Assembly (NCBI RefSeq): GCF_032854445.1
Contig: NC_088295.1
Location: 54,543,249 to 54,607,248 of the forward strand
Reading direction: 5' to 3'
Source: Liolophura sinensis
Taxonomy: Eukaryota; Mollusca; Polyplacophora; Chitonida; Chitonidae
DNA: 64,000 nucleotides
Position numbers and translations under genes: made by a program. Below the pieces are notes generated by a model that saw nothing but the letters and a program-made list of their open reading frames with translations, had not been told where the DNA came from and searched no databases. Shown piece after piece: positions 37,541 to 49,408 of this stretch (its first letter is position 1; each line of letters starts with the position of its first letter).

Positions 37541-37795
37541 TTTATTTCTTTATTTATCTGACTGGTGTTTTATGCCGTACTCAAGAAAATTTCACTTATA
37601 CCACGGCAGCCAGCATTATGGTGGGTGGAAACCGGGCACAGCCCAGTGGAAACCCACGACCATCAGCAGGTTGCTGGCAGACCCTCTCGTGTATGGCTGG
37701 AGAGAAAGCCAGCATGAGCTAGACTTGAACTCACAGCATTGAGAGGCTCCTGGGCCACCCCACCGTACTGGCGTGCTGACCGTCTCGGCCATGAT
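37541..37795 (-). mobile_element. SINE family A inserted in the exon 3 acceptor tract
   Basis: Full-length copy in the same orientation as DAGLA. Its A-rich tail ends about 20 nt before exon 3. Flanks CAGCAAACA (37530-37538) and CAGCAACCA (37796-37804) match 8 of 9, so the target was the polypyrimidine tract itself. The tail contains AATAAA words in gene sense. Confidence 0.9.
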
Positions 37796-38206
37796 CAGCA
37801 ACCAAATGTATATGACCATCTTATGCTGTATCATAACGTCAGTGAATGTAATGTTCAGGACTGTTAATGTTGTATGGTGCCAAATGTTAGAGAAAGGACT
37901 TTTAATTGGCTTTACATGCGTACCCCATTTCTTCTAAAGTTTGGGACACCTGGCCTGCTCATTTTAGCCAATATATTTGTAACTGTAGCAGGAAGAATTT
38001 TTCCCCCCACATGGTTTGACTATCTAATCAACAACATACTCACATTATTACTTTTCCAAAAGGCTGACAAAGAAATGTAATATTCTGCTTTCATCACTAC
38101 TAATATCTGTCCCAAATTTTAGAAGAATTAGGGTAAATGTGCACAACAGTGTAAGTATGCTTAATGAACACCCAGCATTTTTCCATGGATCCAGACTATA
38201 CAGTGT

Positions 38207-38216
38207 ACATATATAT

Positions 38217-38280
<64 letters not shown>
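38207..38280. repeat. (TA)n microsatellite
   Basis: About 60 bp of pure AT dinucleotides, 160 bp from a 104-bp hairpin. Confidence 0.97.
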
Positions 38281-38284
<4 letters not shown>

Positions 38285-38439
38285 CATTAAAGAATAGTTC
38301 AATACCTGTTTTCATCTGGTATCATTCTCCTATACATGTAACCCATAAAAAAGTGACTGCTAAAAGTTTATTTCTCCTTTTCCAATTATATATATTTGAA
38401 GAAATAGAGAAAAATCCCCTGGTGAGGAAAATTTACATA

Positions 38440-38543
38440 GGAAAAAAAATAATGAAATGCCTTCTTAACTTTTTACTCTCTGTTATATTCTGTTATATAA
38501 CAGAATGTAGAAAGTTAAGAAGGCATTTTATTACTTTTTTTCC
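38440..38543. repeat. 104-bp inverted repeat (hairpin)
   Basis: Arms 38440-38487 and 38496-38543 are complementary at about 43 of 48 positions around an 8-nt loop. The arm core is ATGCCTTCTTAACTTT. Flanks are TA-rich on both sides (ttacata / atatata). It could be a tiny palindromic MITE or a hairpin transcript. No coding role. Confidence 0.9.
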
Positions 38544-39212
38544 ATATATATATATAAAATTCAAATGTAACCAGAAAGCTGTAACACAGATACATACATA
38601 CACTTATGAGTTAAGGAAAATTAATTCTTGGAAATTGTTTCATTTCCAAAACATTTTGAGTGTGGTCTCAGTATTTAGAAATAACAGATCGTTTTGAGCA
38701 GATGGTAAATTTGGCAGTACGCACAAAAGGTTTTGTTTATTTGAAAGCCATCTGACACAAGCTGTCACACCTGTGTGTTGGTATATACATCAACTGAAGC
38801 TCGGCTCTAGTCTACATGTACTTGTCCTTATCAATATTCAACACCACAGCGTGGCAATTTCAACCCAAAAATTAACTGTGGTAATAGTCTGCGTGGGCTC
38901 GCAATCGGTCTGTGGGGGGTGGGGGGTGATTGTTGGAGAGCACGTAATATAGCCCGCAAGGCCTCGGAACATCCCTCTTTCATAAAGCCAATATTTAACT
39001 AATGATCGAGACAAGCAAACACACCGTTGCCAGCTCTAACACCAGTCTAACACTGTGGCCTTAGGGCAGATACCCTATGGTTGGCAACCAAGAGCTAACG
39101 AACAGAAACCAACATGAAAGAGTATGTGATTAGGCTTCTATTCTACTGTAAGTAATATGTTCAAAATATCAGATGTAATTACCACCTGTGTAGGTTTTCC
39201 ATCACTCATTAT

Positions 39213-39766
39213 GTAGACTTTAATGCCCTATAAATACATACAAATGTATGCAGGCTTTAATGCCCTATAATTACATACACATGTATGTAGACTTTAATGC
39301 CCTATAAATACATACACATGTATGTAGGCTTTAATGCCCTGTAAATACATACACATATATGTAGACTTTAATGCCCTATAAATACATACACATGTAGGTA
39401 GGCTTTAATGCCCTGTAAATACATACACATGTATGTAGGCTTTAATGCCCTATAATTACATACACATGTATGTAGGCTTTAATGTCCTGTAAATACATAC
39501 ACATATAGGTAGGCTTTAATGCCCTGTAAATACATACACATGTACAAAGGCTTTAATGCCCTATAATTACATACACATGTATGTAGGCTTTAATGTCCTG
39601 TAAATACATACACATGTATGCAGACTTTAATGCCCTATAAATACATACACATGTATGTAGGCTTTAATGCCCTATAATTACATACACATGTATGTAGGCT
39701 TTAATGCTCTATAATTACATACACATGTATGTAGACTTTAATGCCCTATAAATACATACACATCAC
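39213..39766 (+). repeat. 37-bp tandem array, 15 units
   Basis: Consensus contains CTTTAATGCCCTATAAATAC followed by the near-palindrome ACATACACATGTATGTAGG. Units alternate between G and A after TGTA and between 'ccctataa' and 'ccctgtaa', suggesting higher-order structure. The period equals that of the exon 4 array by coincidence; the sequences are unrelated. Confidence 0.95.
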
Positions 39767-39848
39767 GAACATCTATATTATTAACCTCAACAAGTTCTAA
39801 CCACTGTCTATAAAGCTCAGGGTATGACATAAACTTGGCATGTTTACT

Positions 39849-39990
39849 GTAATTCTTCAAGCTTTTCACATGTTTGCAAGGTCTTTATTTGGACATATTC
39901 TGAAGGCATTATCATGATAATATTATACTTTTTGTGAAGCCCTGAAATTGGCCAATCCAACCACTGTACTTTTGTCTCCAACATCAAACT
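39849..39990 (+). repeat. dispersed repeat D, copy 1
   Basis: Shares with 53210-53360 the blocks 'aattcttcaa', 'catgtttgcaa', 'attatactttttgt.aagccctgaaatt' and 'gccaatcc.accantgta.ttttgtctcca'. Diverged but collinear over about 140 bp. Confidence 0.75.
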
Positions 39991-40675
39991 TCGCATAAAG
40001 TGTGCTGAAAGTTGCTCTTTTGAGGAAATTTAAGAGTGTGTTTTGTACAGGAAAGCTAAGAAATGAGTCAGGTGTGCGGGGGAACATGTTTGGGTTTAAT
40101 AAAAAAAACATCAGCAAAAAGCGATATTCAGATTTTAGGACATGCCCCACTACGCTCGCCACCACAGCGTAACCATGGTCAAATTAGTACCTGGTCGCAG
40201 ACAGTCGCCTTTGAAGATTGAGGTTGCAGCTGCTTTTCAAGGCCAATAAAACGGCAACATCTCAAACCAACACTTTCTTCTTGGCATTTTCAGTTTCTCT
40301 GTTGTATTTACCATCAGTCACTGTGAATGGGGACACAATTTCTAATGCAGAATTTCAATGAAACAGATATTTAATGTAGTAAGCACACACCCCTGCTGGG
40401 TTAAAAAGCATAGGCTGTCAAGTGAAAATTAGCACCCAGCTCCCATGTACTGCAAAATCTCAAGACATTTCTGTTAAAAAATGGCGGCCATCTGAAATGC
40501 CAAAGTGACCTCTACAAACAGAGCCAGATCTATCTACCATTCCTAGATGCCTTAAACGTACACGGACATGTAATAAAACAAAAGGGCATTCTTTTGCTGA
40601 ACCTTTTTGTAAGATTTTATGTACTGGTATGACCGGGAAAAAATTCACTATATATTGCCTCAGCTGCAAACGTTT

Positions 40676-40950
40676 GTCAAAATATTTTTGTCCAACCAGC
40701 ATGTAATCATAAGACTCACTGCAATGTGTCATTATATAGGCTGAGGTGGTCTGTCAAGCAAATTTTGGAAACGAGCCAAATGGGACAAAATGCTTCACTT
40801 TCAAAAGTTGACACTGTACAGGCACTTTGAACAAACTTCGGTTGTAATCTGTTTCGGTCTGTGCATTTAACAGTGGCGATCGAGTCGAAAGAAAATAGTG
40901 CAGAATTTCTGCATGCAACAAGTTCATGCATAACATTTTACACCCCACCT
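40676..40950 (+). repeat. local duplication E, copy 1
   Basis: Blocks 'atattttygtccaac', 'ttgtaatctgtttcggtctgtgcattta' and 'agtgcagaatttctgcatgc..caagttcatgcataacattt' recur in order at 41430-41650. Ends at the target-site duplication of the SINE at 40962. Confidence 0.75.
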
Positions 40951-40961
40951 ATCAACGTGTT

Positions 40962-41114
40962 GCCGTATGTGGGAAGGTCTTGCTGTAACCTGCGGATGGT
41001 CATGGGTTTCCCCCAGGCTCTGCCCGGTTTCCTTCCACCATAATGCTAGCCGCTGTGGTATAAGTAAAATACTCTCGAGTACGGCGTAAAACACCAATCA
41101 AATAAATAAATAAA
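40962..41114 (+). mobile_element. SINE family A, 5'-truncated
   Basis: Body, core and AATAAATAAATAAATA tail. Flanks TATCAACGTGTT (40950-40961) and TATCAACCTGTT (41115-41126) match 11 of 12. It lies between two diverged copies of a local duplication. Confidence 0.92.
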
Positions 41115-41429
41115 TATCAACCTGTTGTCTTTATGTCTGAACTCTGGATTCTAGACTGTACAGATACATGTATAATCCCTTTAGTCACATATAGACCAAT
41201 ATCCCATGATGAATGATTCAAGTTTGATGCCTCCATGGTAATATTGCAGCCATGCTCTGACTATGACAACACTGTACATATTGTTCTCATACACCATATA
41301 TCCATGACGACCATAGAGCACGTCAGCCTTATACTAAGCACTAGCGTGTACATGTACCAAAATACTTATGCTGAGGATTTCTGCCAGAGTCATCGTCCTG
41401 GACTAAAGTTCATTGTACAAAGCAACTGA

Positions 41430-41650
41430 CAACGTTTTGTAGAATATTTTCGTCCAACAACCAATTATCCGACTTTACGCAGTGTGTCCGAGACAACAAG
41501 TCTGCTCTGCCTGACTAAACCTTTGTTGTAATATGTTCCGGCCTGTGCACTTAAAAGTGTGCTCAGCTGAAAAACAAAAAAAAAAAAAAAATAAAAGTGC
41601 AGCATTTATGCATGCCTGGAAACAAGCTCATGCAAAACATTTGATACCAT
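41430..41650 (+). repeat. local duplication E, copy 2
   Basis: Collinear with 40676-40950, including 'ccggcctgtgcacttaa' and 'agtgcagcatttatgcatgc..caagctcatgcaaaacattt'. Contains a 16-nt A-run absent from copy 1. Confidence 0.75.
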
Positions 41651-44256
41651 GCTAATAAATTTGGTGTCAAATACAGTGTCTAATGGCTAAGGTTTAATTC
41701 CTTTAATGTAGCAGAATATTCCAGGAAGAGAATGATTACGGCTCAACAATGCTTTGACAGTATTGCAGCTTTGCATCATCCATACACTGTGTGCTGTGTA
41801 CATGCATATGTTTACCCTTTATGGTCTCACAGAGCTTCACATTCAGGATCAACAGACTACCAGTCTATATGACCCCTGACAAGTCAAGCCTCAGCTTAAG
41901 AAATCCAGACAATGTCTATACAAACATATCTACATGAATTACCGTTACATCTATCTAAAATAAATTTTTCTGCAAAGAGAAATAACTTTGGCAAATATCT
42001 TCCTTGTCATTATCTTCTATTTACACAGACTCCCCTCAACATGTAATTGTCAACGTTTGTTTGAAGTCCTCCATGCTTTGTCGTATCTCCGCCACTATGA
42101 CTTTAATAATAGATTTCTCCCTGGTTCATATAGGATTGTAGTGTGACGCTATGTTCAGCAAGCCTGGAGAGATAAATCACTGACAGAATACGATACCATT
42201 ATTATCCTCTCAAACACTCTAACCTAGGAATCTGCTAATAAGATATAGCCGGCTCACTTAGAAGCTAAACTACATGACGTACTTTGTTACATGATAAATC
42301 TGAACACCGATATCAACATTTGGTCAGTTAATATTACATATACCACACTAATTACAGGTTTACCCCACGATTGTGAATACACGTATTTCGTTCTATAAAT
42401 ATAAAGCAGTTAATCCTTGAAATACGGCACCTTATTTCTACATCAGTTCATTATTCATAACATATCTCTCCTATTTCACGCAAGCTCCATACCAAAAAGC
42501 ACATTTAACGTATAGTATCACATTTCTAAGGCAGAATGTCTCAAACGAGAGGAGGAAGTAATACAGCAAATACTTTGACTACTAAAGTGAAAAGATATCT
42601 ACAGATGTACATGAGGTGAGTCCCCATAATAGGATTGTTTTCATTTCCCCTTGAGAACAATGGCTGCGGTCCTCATGTGGCCGTGTATTTGGCACAGTGA
42701 ATGGAGAGAAAATCTGCTACCGGTACTGTTACTTCCCTGACACTTAAATATACAGTACATAGGTATGGTTGTGGATGTCAAGTCAACTGTTAAAGCTCTT
42801 CTTTTCCAACTCAACCTTTACAGCACTGGGAACAGCTACATATTACATTATTCGAAGTCTTGTGTCTGTCGAGGTAACACAATTTCTGTTCCCCAGGTGC
42901 TACAGACAGTGAGGTTAATGATGGGGTTGTATTATCAGATTATTCCTGGTGACAAGGCGTATGGAACAGTCTTTAGCATTGTCTTCATGTCAGCCTATGA
43001 CCACCAGGGGGCACTGGAAGCTTAGTGGGTGCAACTCCGTCAGCACATGTAACAATCCCCTTGCCAGACAGCTATGACAGAGTGTTAATCTGTGTCCAGT
43101 TTGGTCAGTGCGAGCTGCCCATCATTGCGGCCAGACAATGGTCATTAAGGCTGCAGTAATTGGTTGACCAGGAGCTGCGGGCCTCTGAGTCTGAAGACAG
43201 TTCTATTCAGTGTAGTGTGAGGGCATGTATCTGTTTATTACTAAAATTAACTACAATTGCTGTACTTTTCAGTAGTAAAGCTATAACCCTGACGATGTAC
43301 ACATATATCTACATACATCATACCTCATTTTATTTTCTTCCCAATAACACCATTTGGCTCTTGTGGGACAGGCCATTATATGACAATGGCGTCATTATAT
43401 AGACAGCTCCTTTGACAGTTATCTCCCTTGGAAGCATCTACCGTGTTCAAATCAAGATGTCGTCTGTAAGATCTGTGCTTCTAAACAACAATGAACCCCA
43501 ATCAAACATAGAAAAGAAACTGGGCATAATTAAATAAATAATGCACAATGGTTTCAACCAAAGGACATTAAGACAAGGTCCACGTACCTTGATGTGGATG
43601 ACTGACAGGTCTACACAATGCTATATAGCCTGCAGCATTATGCATTATTTGTTACAGAGTACATGGGTATCTAATGAGTACAATGCATGCTTATGTACAA
43701 AATGCGTACCATCAAGATGAATTTGTACAAAGTCATGAGATAATTAGTCTGAAAGCAGCAAACTAGGTGTGTAGTTGGTGTTCACCTGGCATCATGATCA
43801 TCTCTGATCACAAACTGTGACAGGTACAACAGCGACGAATACAAATCAGTTTTCATAGGAGAACTGGCATATCTGAAACATTTGACATTTATAACTGGGC
43901 ATAACATAAGCACAGTAATGGTACATGTGCATCACAAAAACCCCTTGTTTCAAACCCTGACATGCTTGACCACTGCTTAACCTCAATTACGTGTACATCA
44001 GCAAGCACAAACTGACCCTGAAGATTGGAGTAAAATGCCTACCTGCACTGATACAATCACAATAATAATAATGAACAAGAAATACACCAAGGGTAATTTT
44101 AACACCTGAGCGCATTATCTGATGAAAAGGCATGCAAACGAAGTGTGAATGTGAAAGCCAGGAAACTCATTTCTACATGCTTTCATGTATAAGGTTGTGT
44201 AACAACTGCCTTTTTGATCCAGTTGATCCCATGATATACATGTAGCAAAATAAACA

Positions 44257-44584
44257 AGGGTTCGAAGAACCCTGGCAGCTTGCTGACAAGTGCTTCAAAG
44301 GTTAGAAGAAACCTGGCAGCTTGCTGACAAGTGCCTCAAAGGTTAGAAGAAACCTGGCAGCTTGCTGACAAGAGCTTCGAAGGTTAGAAGAAACCTGGCA
44401 GCTTGCTGACAAGTGCTTCAAAGGTTAGAAGAAACCTGGCAGCTTACTGACAAGAGCTTCAAAGGTTAGAAGAAACCTGGCAGCTTGCTGACAAGTGCTT
44501 CAAAGGTTAGAAGAAACCTGGCAGCTTGCTGACAAGTGCTTCAAAGGTTAGAAGAAACCTGGCAGCTTGCTGACAAGTGCTTCA
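44257..44584 (+). repeat. 41-bp tandem array, 8 units
   Basis: Unit has AGGTTAGAAGAAACCTGGC followed by AGCTTGCTGACAAGTGCTTCAA. Units are highly similar (few substitutions such as agtgcctc and agagcttc), so the array is recent or homogenised. Confidence 0.95.
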
Positions 44585-45769
44585 GTCTCAATAGGAGCCT
44601 AAGTAGACAGGTCAGCTGACCTCAACTAAAAAGCTTACATGGACACCAACATGTTCAACACTCAAGCACTCACAATTCTTCACCTTACTTTGCAATGGCG
44701 AGCTCATCAGCAAAGTCACTCTAAAGAAATTTATTTCGATAAATCTCAATTTTATCATCCTGAGGCTAATTAGACAAAACACATTGAGACCATCACATGA
44801 ATTTCTTCACAGTTACTTATTTATTATGACTATACTTGTAATTTTAAAAACAGCTATCTGTATCAGTAATCATCTTACCTTGAATCTGTACAAAACAATA
44901 TGGCTTCCACTAGCTTTTAAAATTTTTAATAGCAGCCATTTTGTGAAATGATGTTTTATGATAAAATACTGCCTATCATTCCACTCAAAAGCTACAAAAA
45001 CATGTTGTAATATACTTCATGCACATGTGTTCAATAAAATTCTTTAAACTGACTATATGCATATGCATGTGTAGTTACAATAGACATGTGCTGCTGGGTG
45101 AGAAAAAACAACATGCAACAGTGTAAGCCAACATTTGAGACAGTTTCCACAAGCACAAGTTCAAATTTTTGGAGCTTTTTTTTTAACACTTATACTTTCA
45201 ACTTCATATCCAGGGTCGTAACCTGAGCATTCAAACAAAATCTACATTTTGAACATCATCCAGTATCATTTACTGCACAGATTTGTATCAATATACTGGA
45301 AACATGTTGCATGTAAATGCACATATTCCAACTTTATATACTGTATTAAACCAGGCACCTGCTCCTGTACATTTGTTACCTAAATGTGGCTAAACCACAA
45401 ATTCTGGAACAGTAAATAAAGTTTAATTTCTTTCTTAGGGTCTCCTTAACATTTGAGGTGCTGCCTCACTTAATCCATCTAACAGGTACAGAAGCTATAC
45501 ACTGACTCAGGATAGGCAAGTCCACTGGCATCACAAGAACCAATGCTGAAACCACTTGCTTGACTCAACACATGAATGAATCAGAGGCTCTCTACTATAC
45601 TATAAATCATATGTGTTTTACCATCAACATGTAAATACAGTTTGTTATATACACGTATGGTTAATAAACTAAACTTTCTCTCGTAAAAAAACATATTTTT
45701 GGAGGCAAATAGCTGCCATAAATTATAACCTTAGGTAGTAAACCTTATGTTTTTTTTTTTAGTACGATA

Positions 45770-45850
45770 TCATCTTACCTTCAGAAGAAATCTCAAATCA
45801 TGTTTCTATTTAAAGATCAATAGAACCCTCAGAATCAGGAAAAATCAGGT
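45770..45850 (+). repeat. dispersed repeat F, copy 2 (tentative)
   Basis: 'atcatcttacc' then, about 45 bp on, 'gatcaatagaaccctcagaatcagg'. Same order and spacing at 57.02-57.09 kb. Confidence 0.45.
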
Positions 45851-47448
45851 ACTACTTTGTCATGAAATAAATCTAAGGTCAATTACCACAAACATCTGAC
45901 AAACTCCTTTTAACAATGAGTTCATAACAATTTACATGCAAATACAGCTGTATATGTAATCACAAAGCCTGCTCAATGTACATGTACATGTATCTGGTCT
46001 GGTGGAGGTCTACAGGCTGTACACATGTACATGTCTGCCCAACCAAATTACAGCTGGAGAAGCAGAAAAAGTGATGGTATAATCATCGTGACATGATGGG
46101 AAAAGCGGAATGCAGTAATTTCCTCACATTACCCTGAGTGATCCCCTAACCAAGTGGACATGACGTGTGCAGAGACAGCAATGGAAACTGTGTGGTCAAG
46201 AAAGGACATTGTCAGAACAGAAGACATATGAAGCCGTGCCTGTAATTACACTGCTACAACTGGGCAGGAGGTAACAGCCTGGAAGAAGCCCCTATCCCTC
46301 CCTGGCTTCAGCCATTTATCCTGTCCCCTGCGGCCAAGCGGATACTCTAATGGAATGGAATGGGGTGCTCAGGCTAACCAAATACAGTCTGACAAGATTG
46401 TGTTCTAATCTTAAGAGTTTAGTGACAGAGAAATACAGATGAACATGTATCTCTAAAAGAATAAATTATGAATGAAGTGATGGATTATTAATCAGGGAAT
46501 TATGCAAGTAATAATGCTAACAAGGTTTATCCACCTGGAAATATTACTTCCTGCTGAGTGCGGGAAGTGAGGGCTGCCGAGTGTGGACGCTTGTACACAC
46601 CAAGATTTACCAAGGCTCAAATATTCAGAATGAAATTGGCATATAAAAACCTCCACAAAAATTCGATAAATGTTGCTACAGGCACGTTACACTGATATCA
46701 TTTCGGCACCAGTTTTTGTCACACTGTCACATAAAAGACTGGATAAAATGGCATGACTGACTCACATGAGTTAAGTTCATTACATTTTAACGTTGAACCC
46801 ACAACAAAAAAAAATCTAATACGCATGTATGTTTGGTACATTCAAACTGGTGTTGGCTCTTCTTGTTGATGTTGAGCTGGTTCTCATGAGGCATAGCACT
46901 TTATTCCCTTTCTCAACCTTCTGCTAGGTTTTGGGAAATGAACAAATGCTACCGCAATGCTTACACACTCAGGAAACTGGTCATCATGAGCATCAATTGA
47001 AGTTCCTCATCAGCCAAGTTAAACCCTGATTCAATCCTAAACTTTCAAGATGTTTGACACATAACACGGCTGGTGGTGGTGGAGCTATTTGTTCATCAGT
47101 TTTGATAGGTTAAAGATAGCTTTGCGGCCTGGTTTTTGATTGGTTAATTGCCATTTTGCAAGCCTGCAATTAGCAGCCAGGAAAGTGTCAGGCATCAATT
47201 ATCATCTTGTCAGATATAAACTAAGACATGCCTCACAAACTTCACATGTGTTATTATAACTTAAAGAATTCGATCCAAAATAGATTTTGAAATTTGAAAA
47301 AAAAGTCAAACCCCCCAAACATTTTTTAACAATAAATATCACAAGATATTTGTAAACGCCTGTTGAAATAGCAAAAACCACACCCCAACTGTGAACAATT
47401 AACACTGACTGTCACCAAAATGGTGTCTTCGAAAGAAAAAGGACTTAC

Positions 47449-47660
47449 CCAGGCGTATGTAGAGAAGGTACTGCATGCTGGCCCGTGGATCTGTCATCAG
47501 GATGTTGCCCCTGAGACTGACACAGGCCACTATAGTCTCTATGAGCAGACAACTGCCCAGCAGAACAAGGTAGCCCAGTACAGCATCCCTCAGCTCTCTC
47601 ACACATGGTTCTATCACATTAAACTGGGACACACCCAAAATCACACCTAGGGCAATGATC
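47449..47660 (-). CDS. DAGLA: DAGLA coding exon 2 (TM1 end, TM2, loop, TM3 start)
   Basis: The acceptor is TTTCCAG at 47667-47661 and the donor is GTAAGT from 47448. The exon is 212 nt, entering in phase 2 and leaving in phase 1, and encodes residues 32-102. It finishes TM1, then carries the first extracellular loop with Cys51, which aligns with the 'EAC' cysteine of human DAGLA. TM2 (about 60-81) contains 'LLIETIVACVSLRG'. The conserved intracellular block DPRASMQYLLYIRL matches human EPRDSMQYVLYVRL. The donor lies directly after the IRL motif, where TM3 begins. Confidence 0.95.
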
Positions 47661-47879
47661 CTGGAAACAGAAGAAACATGGAAGTTAAACTGTGTTCACA
47701 CAGTTCAATTTATTGAATCAACTCTAAATCTACAAACTGTATAAAATAGCATCCTGTAAAACAAACTGACAGGACAAACTGCACCACATGAATGCATCTT
47801 CATGAACTGACTCAGTGTCAAATACAACTGCAGCTCCAGACAAAAACAAAAAACGAAAAAAAAAAGTGAGTTTCACATT

Positions 47880-48196
47880 GTTCTTGACAATTTTTCAATC
47901 ATATGACAAAGCGGAGTCATTAGGAGTGTGTATGCATGCCCTGTTTTCTTGTGGCAAGGCAAGTCCATGCCGTCAAAGTGCTGCCATCACTAAAACATCA
48001 GGCAAAAGACACCATACATGACACCTCACCCTGACACATTATACTGACACCGGGCCAACCAGTCCTGTTTTCTTGCTCTAATCTCTCAGAGCTGAGCGCT
48101 AAGCTATGAAAATCTTTGCTATGAACCCCACCTGGGTTTGATCCGGGGTCTCCTGACTTCGAGGTGGACATTCTAACCATTAGGCCACCGAAACGG
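47880..48196 (-). mobile_element. SINE family B, tRNA-headed
   Basis: A different tRNA-derived SINE. In its own sense it starts with a head bearing A-box TGGCCTAATGG (complement at 48177-48187) and B-box GGATCAAACCC (complement at 48134-48144), then 'GGTTGGCCCGGTGTCAGTATAATG', and ends near 'GTCATATGATTGAAAAATTG'. It resembles tRNA SINEs common in molluscan genomes, from memory. Confidence 0.82.
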
Positions 48197-48246
48197 TCTC
48201 CAGAATAAAGTAGTCAGCGTTATACACATGTAACCACACATCTTAT

Positions 48247-48590
48247 GTGAGTGAGAGAGTGAGTGCTTGGGGTTTAACGTCGTACTCAACAATTTTTCAG
48301 TCACATGACGACGAAGGAATCAGTAGGGTGCATGTACGTGTAATGTGCCTCCTTGTTGCAGGACGGATTTCCACCGCTCTTTTATTTAGTGCTGCTTCAC
48401 TGAGACGACTTACCGAAGGCAAGTAAGCCGCCCCGCCCAAGCCATTATACTGATCCAGTCAACCAGTCGTTGCACTATCCCCTTCATGCTGAACGCCAAG
48501 CGAGGAAGTTACAACTTCCTCTTTTAAAGTCTTAGGTGTGACTTGATCAAGGATTGATCCCGGATCTACCGGTCCCGACACATCTTATGT
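48247..48590 (-). mobile_element. SINE family B-related copy
   Basis: Shares with the preceding copy the 3' block around 'CAACAATTTTTCAGTCACAT', the 'CATTATACTGATCCAGTCAACCAG' stretch and a head remnant, but is considerably diverged. The end 'GAGTACGACGTTAAACCCC' is related to the family A end GAGTACGGCGTAAAACACC. The left edge carries GTGAGTGAGAGAGTGAGTG, probably the simple-repeat tail. Confidence 0.78.
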
Positions 48591-49408
48591 AAATCTACAC
48601 ATATATAATATATAAAAACTAAACTTCAGAAATGTGGCTACAAGAATTACATGTATATACATGTACATGTGCAAAAATTTAACCCATAAAAACTGCATGA
48701 TATATCCATGGTGCCTTCTTTCTCTCTTAGCTAGTTTTTCAACTGAATGAAACTGCATCAGATTTATGTCTTACACACATGGATGTGCATGTATCAAACC
48801 GCAGTGAGTATCTTTAATAATTCATAGTATGGTCATTAATTATTCATAATTATTGACTTTACTGGTGCATGTGTATGCATTGTACACCATACCAGAGAAT
48901 TTGTACATTTAGCCAGAATTTGAAATCAGGCCAACATCATTTCCAATTTTCTCCTATTTTTCTTATCTTCTCAATGATAATTTTGTTAGAGCAGGGCATC
49001 TCAAAGACACAGAGGTCCCACTCTGGCTTAACCTATGAAAATATGACATATATGAACAGTGCCATCCATTATGCTCAAGGCTGGATACCTCACAACCCAA
49101 ATAACATCCCCCACTTATTACTGCTATATTCCAGTATGTTAATTATGGATAATGTGGCCACTAATGTATAACTGATGATAACGATGTTTTCAGTTGCTTA
49201 TAAATTAATTATGCATTATTATTTGTATAAGGTGAACGGGATTATTTTTTTCGAAAAACTTCTTGCTTTCCATTTATATACATGAAGATGTAATTCCACC
49301 CGAATTGAAGGAACCGTAAAGCAATAACATGGAGGGATTTTAAGGAAGATATTTTTCTTAACATGATAGTGGGATTAAAGCATGAAAATGAATACCTTGC
49401 ACACAATG

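Larger units (their letters stand above)
37520..47448 (-). other. DAGLA intron 2 (9.9 kb)
   Basis: Contains the SINE abutting the exon 3 acceptor, a (TA)n tract, a 104-bp hairpin, a 37-bp x 15 array, a pair of diverged local duplicates around 40.7 and 41.4 kb with a SINE between them, and a 41-bp x 8 array. The stretch 41.7-44.2 kb, 44.6-47.4 kb and the rest look like ordinary AT-rich intron. No other exon recognised. Confidence 0.85.

Noticed and set aside
42765-43402. Plus-strand ORFs of 80-86 codons in intron 2
   Set aside because: No recognisable family, no codon-pattern or splice support; consistent with random open frames.
39213-44584. Direct repeats resembling CRISPR arrays
   Set aside because: Units are contiguous with no unique spacers, and the DNA is clearly eukaryotic.
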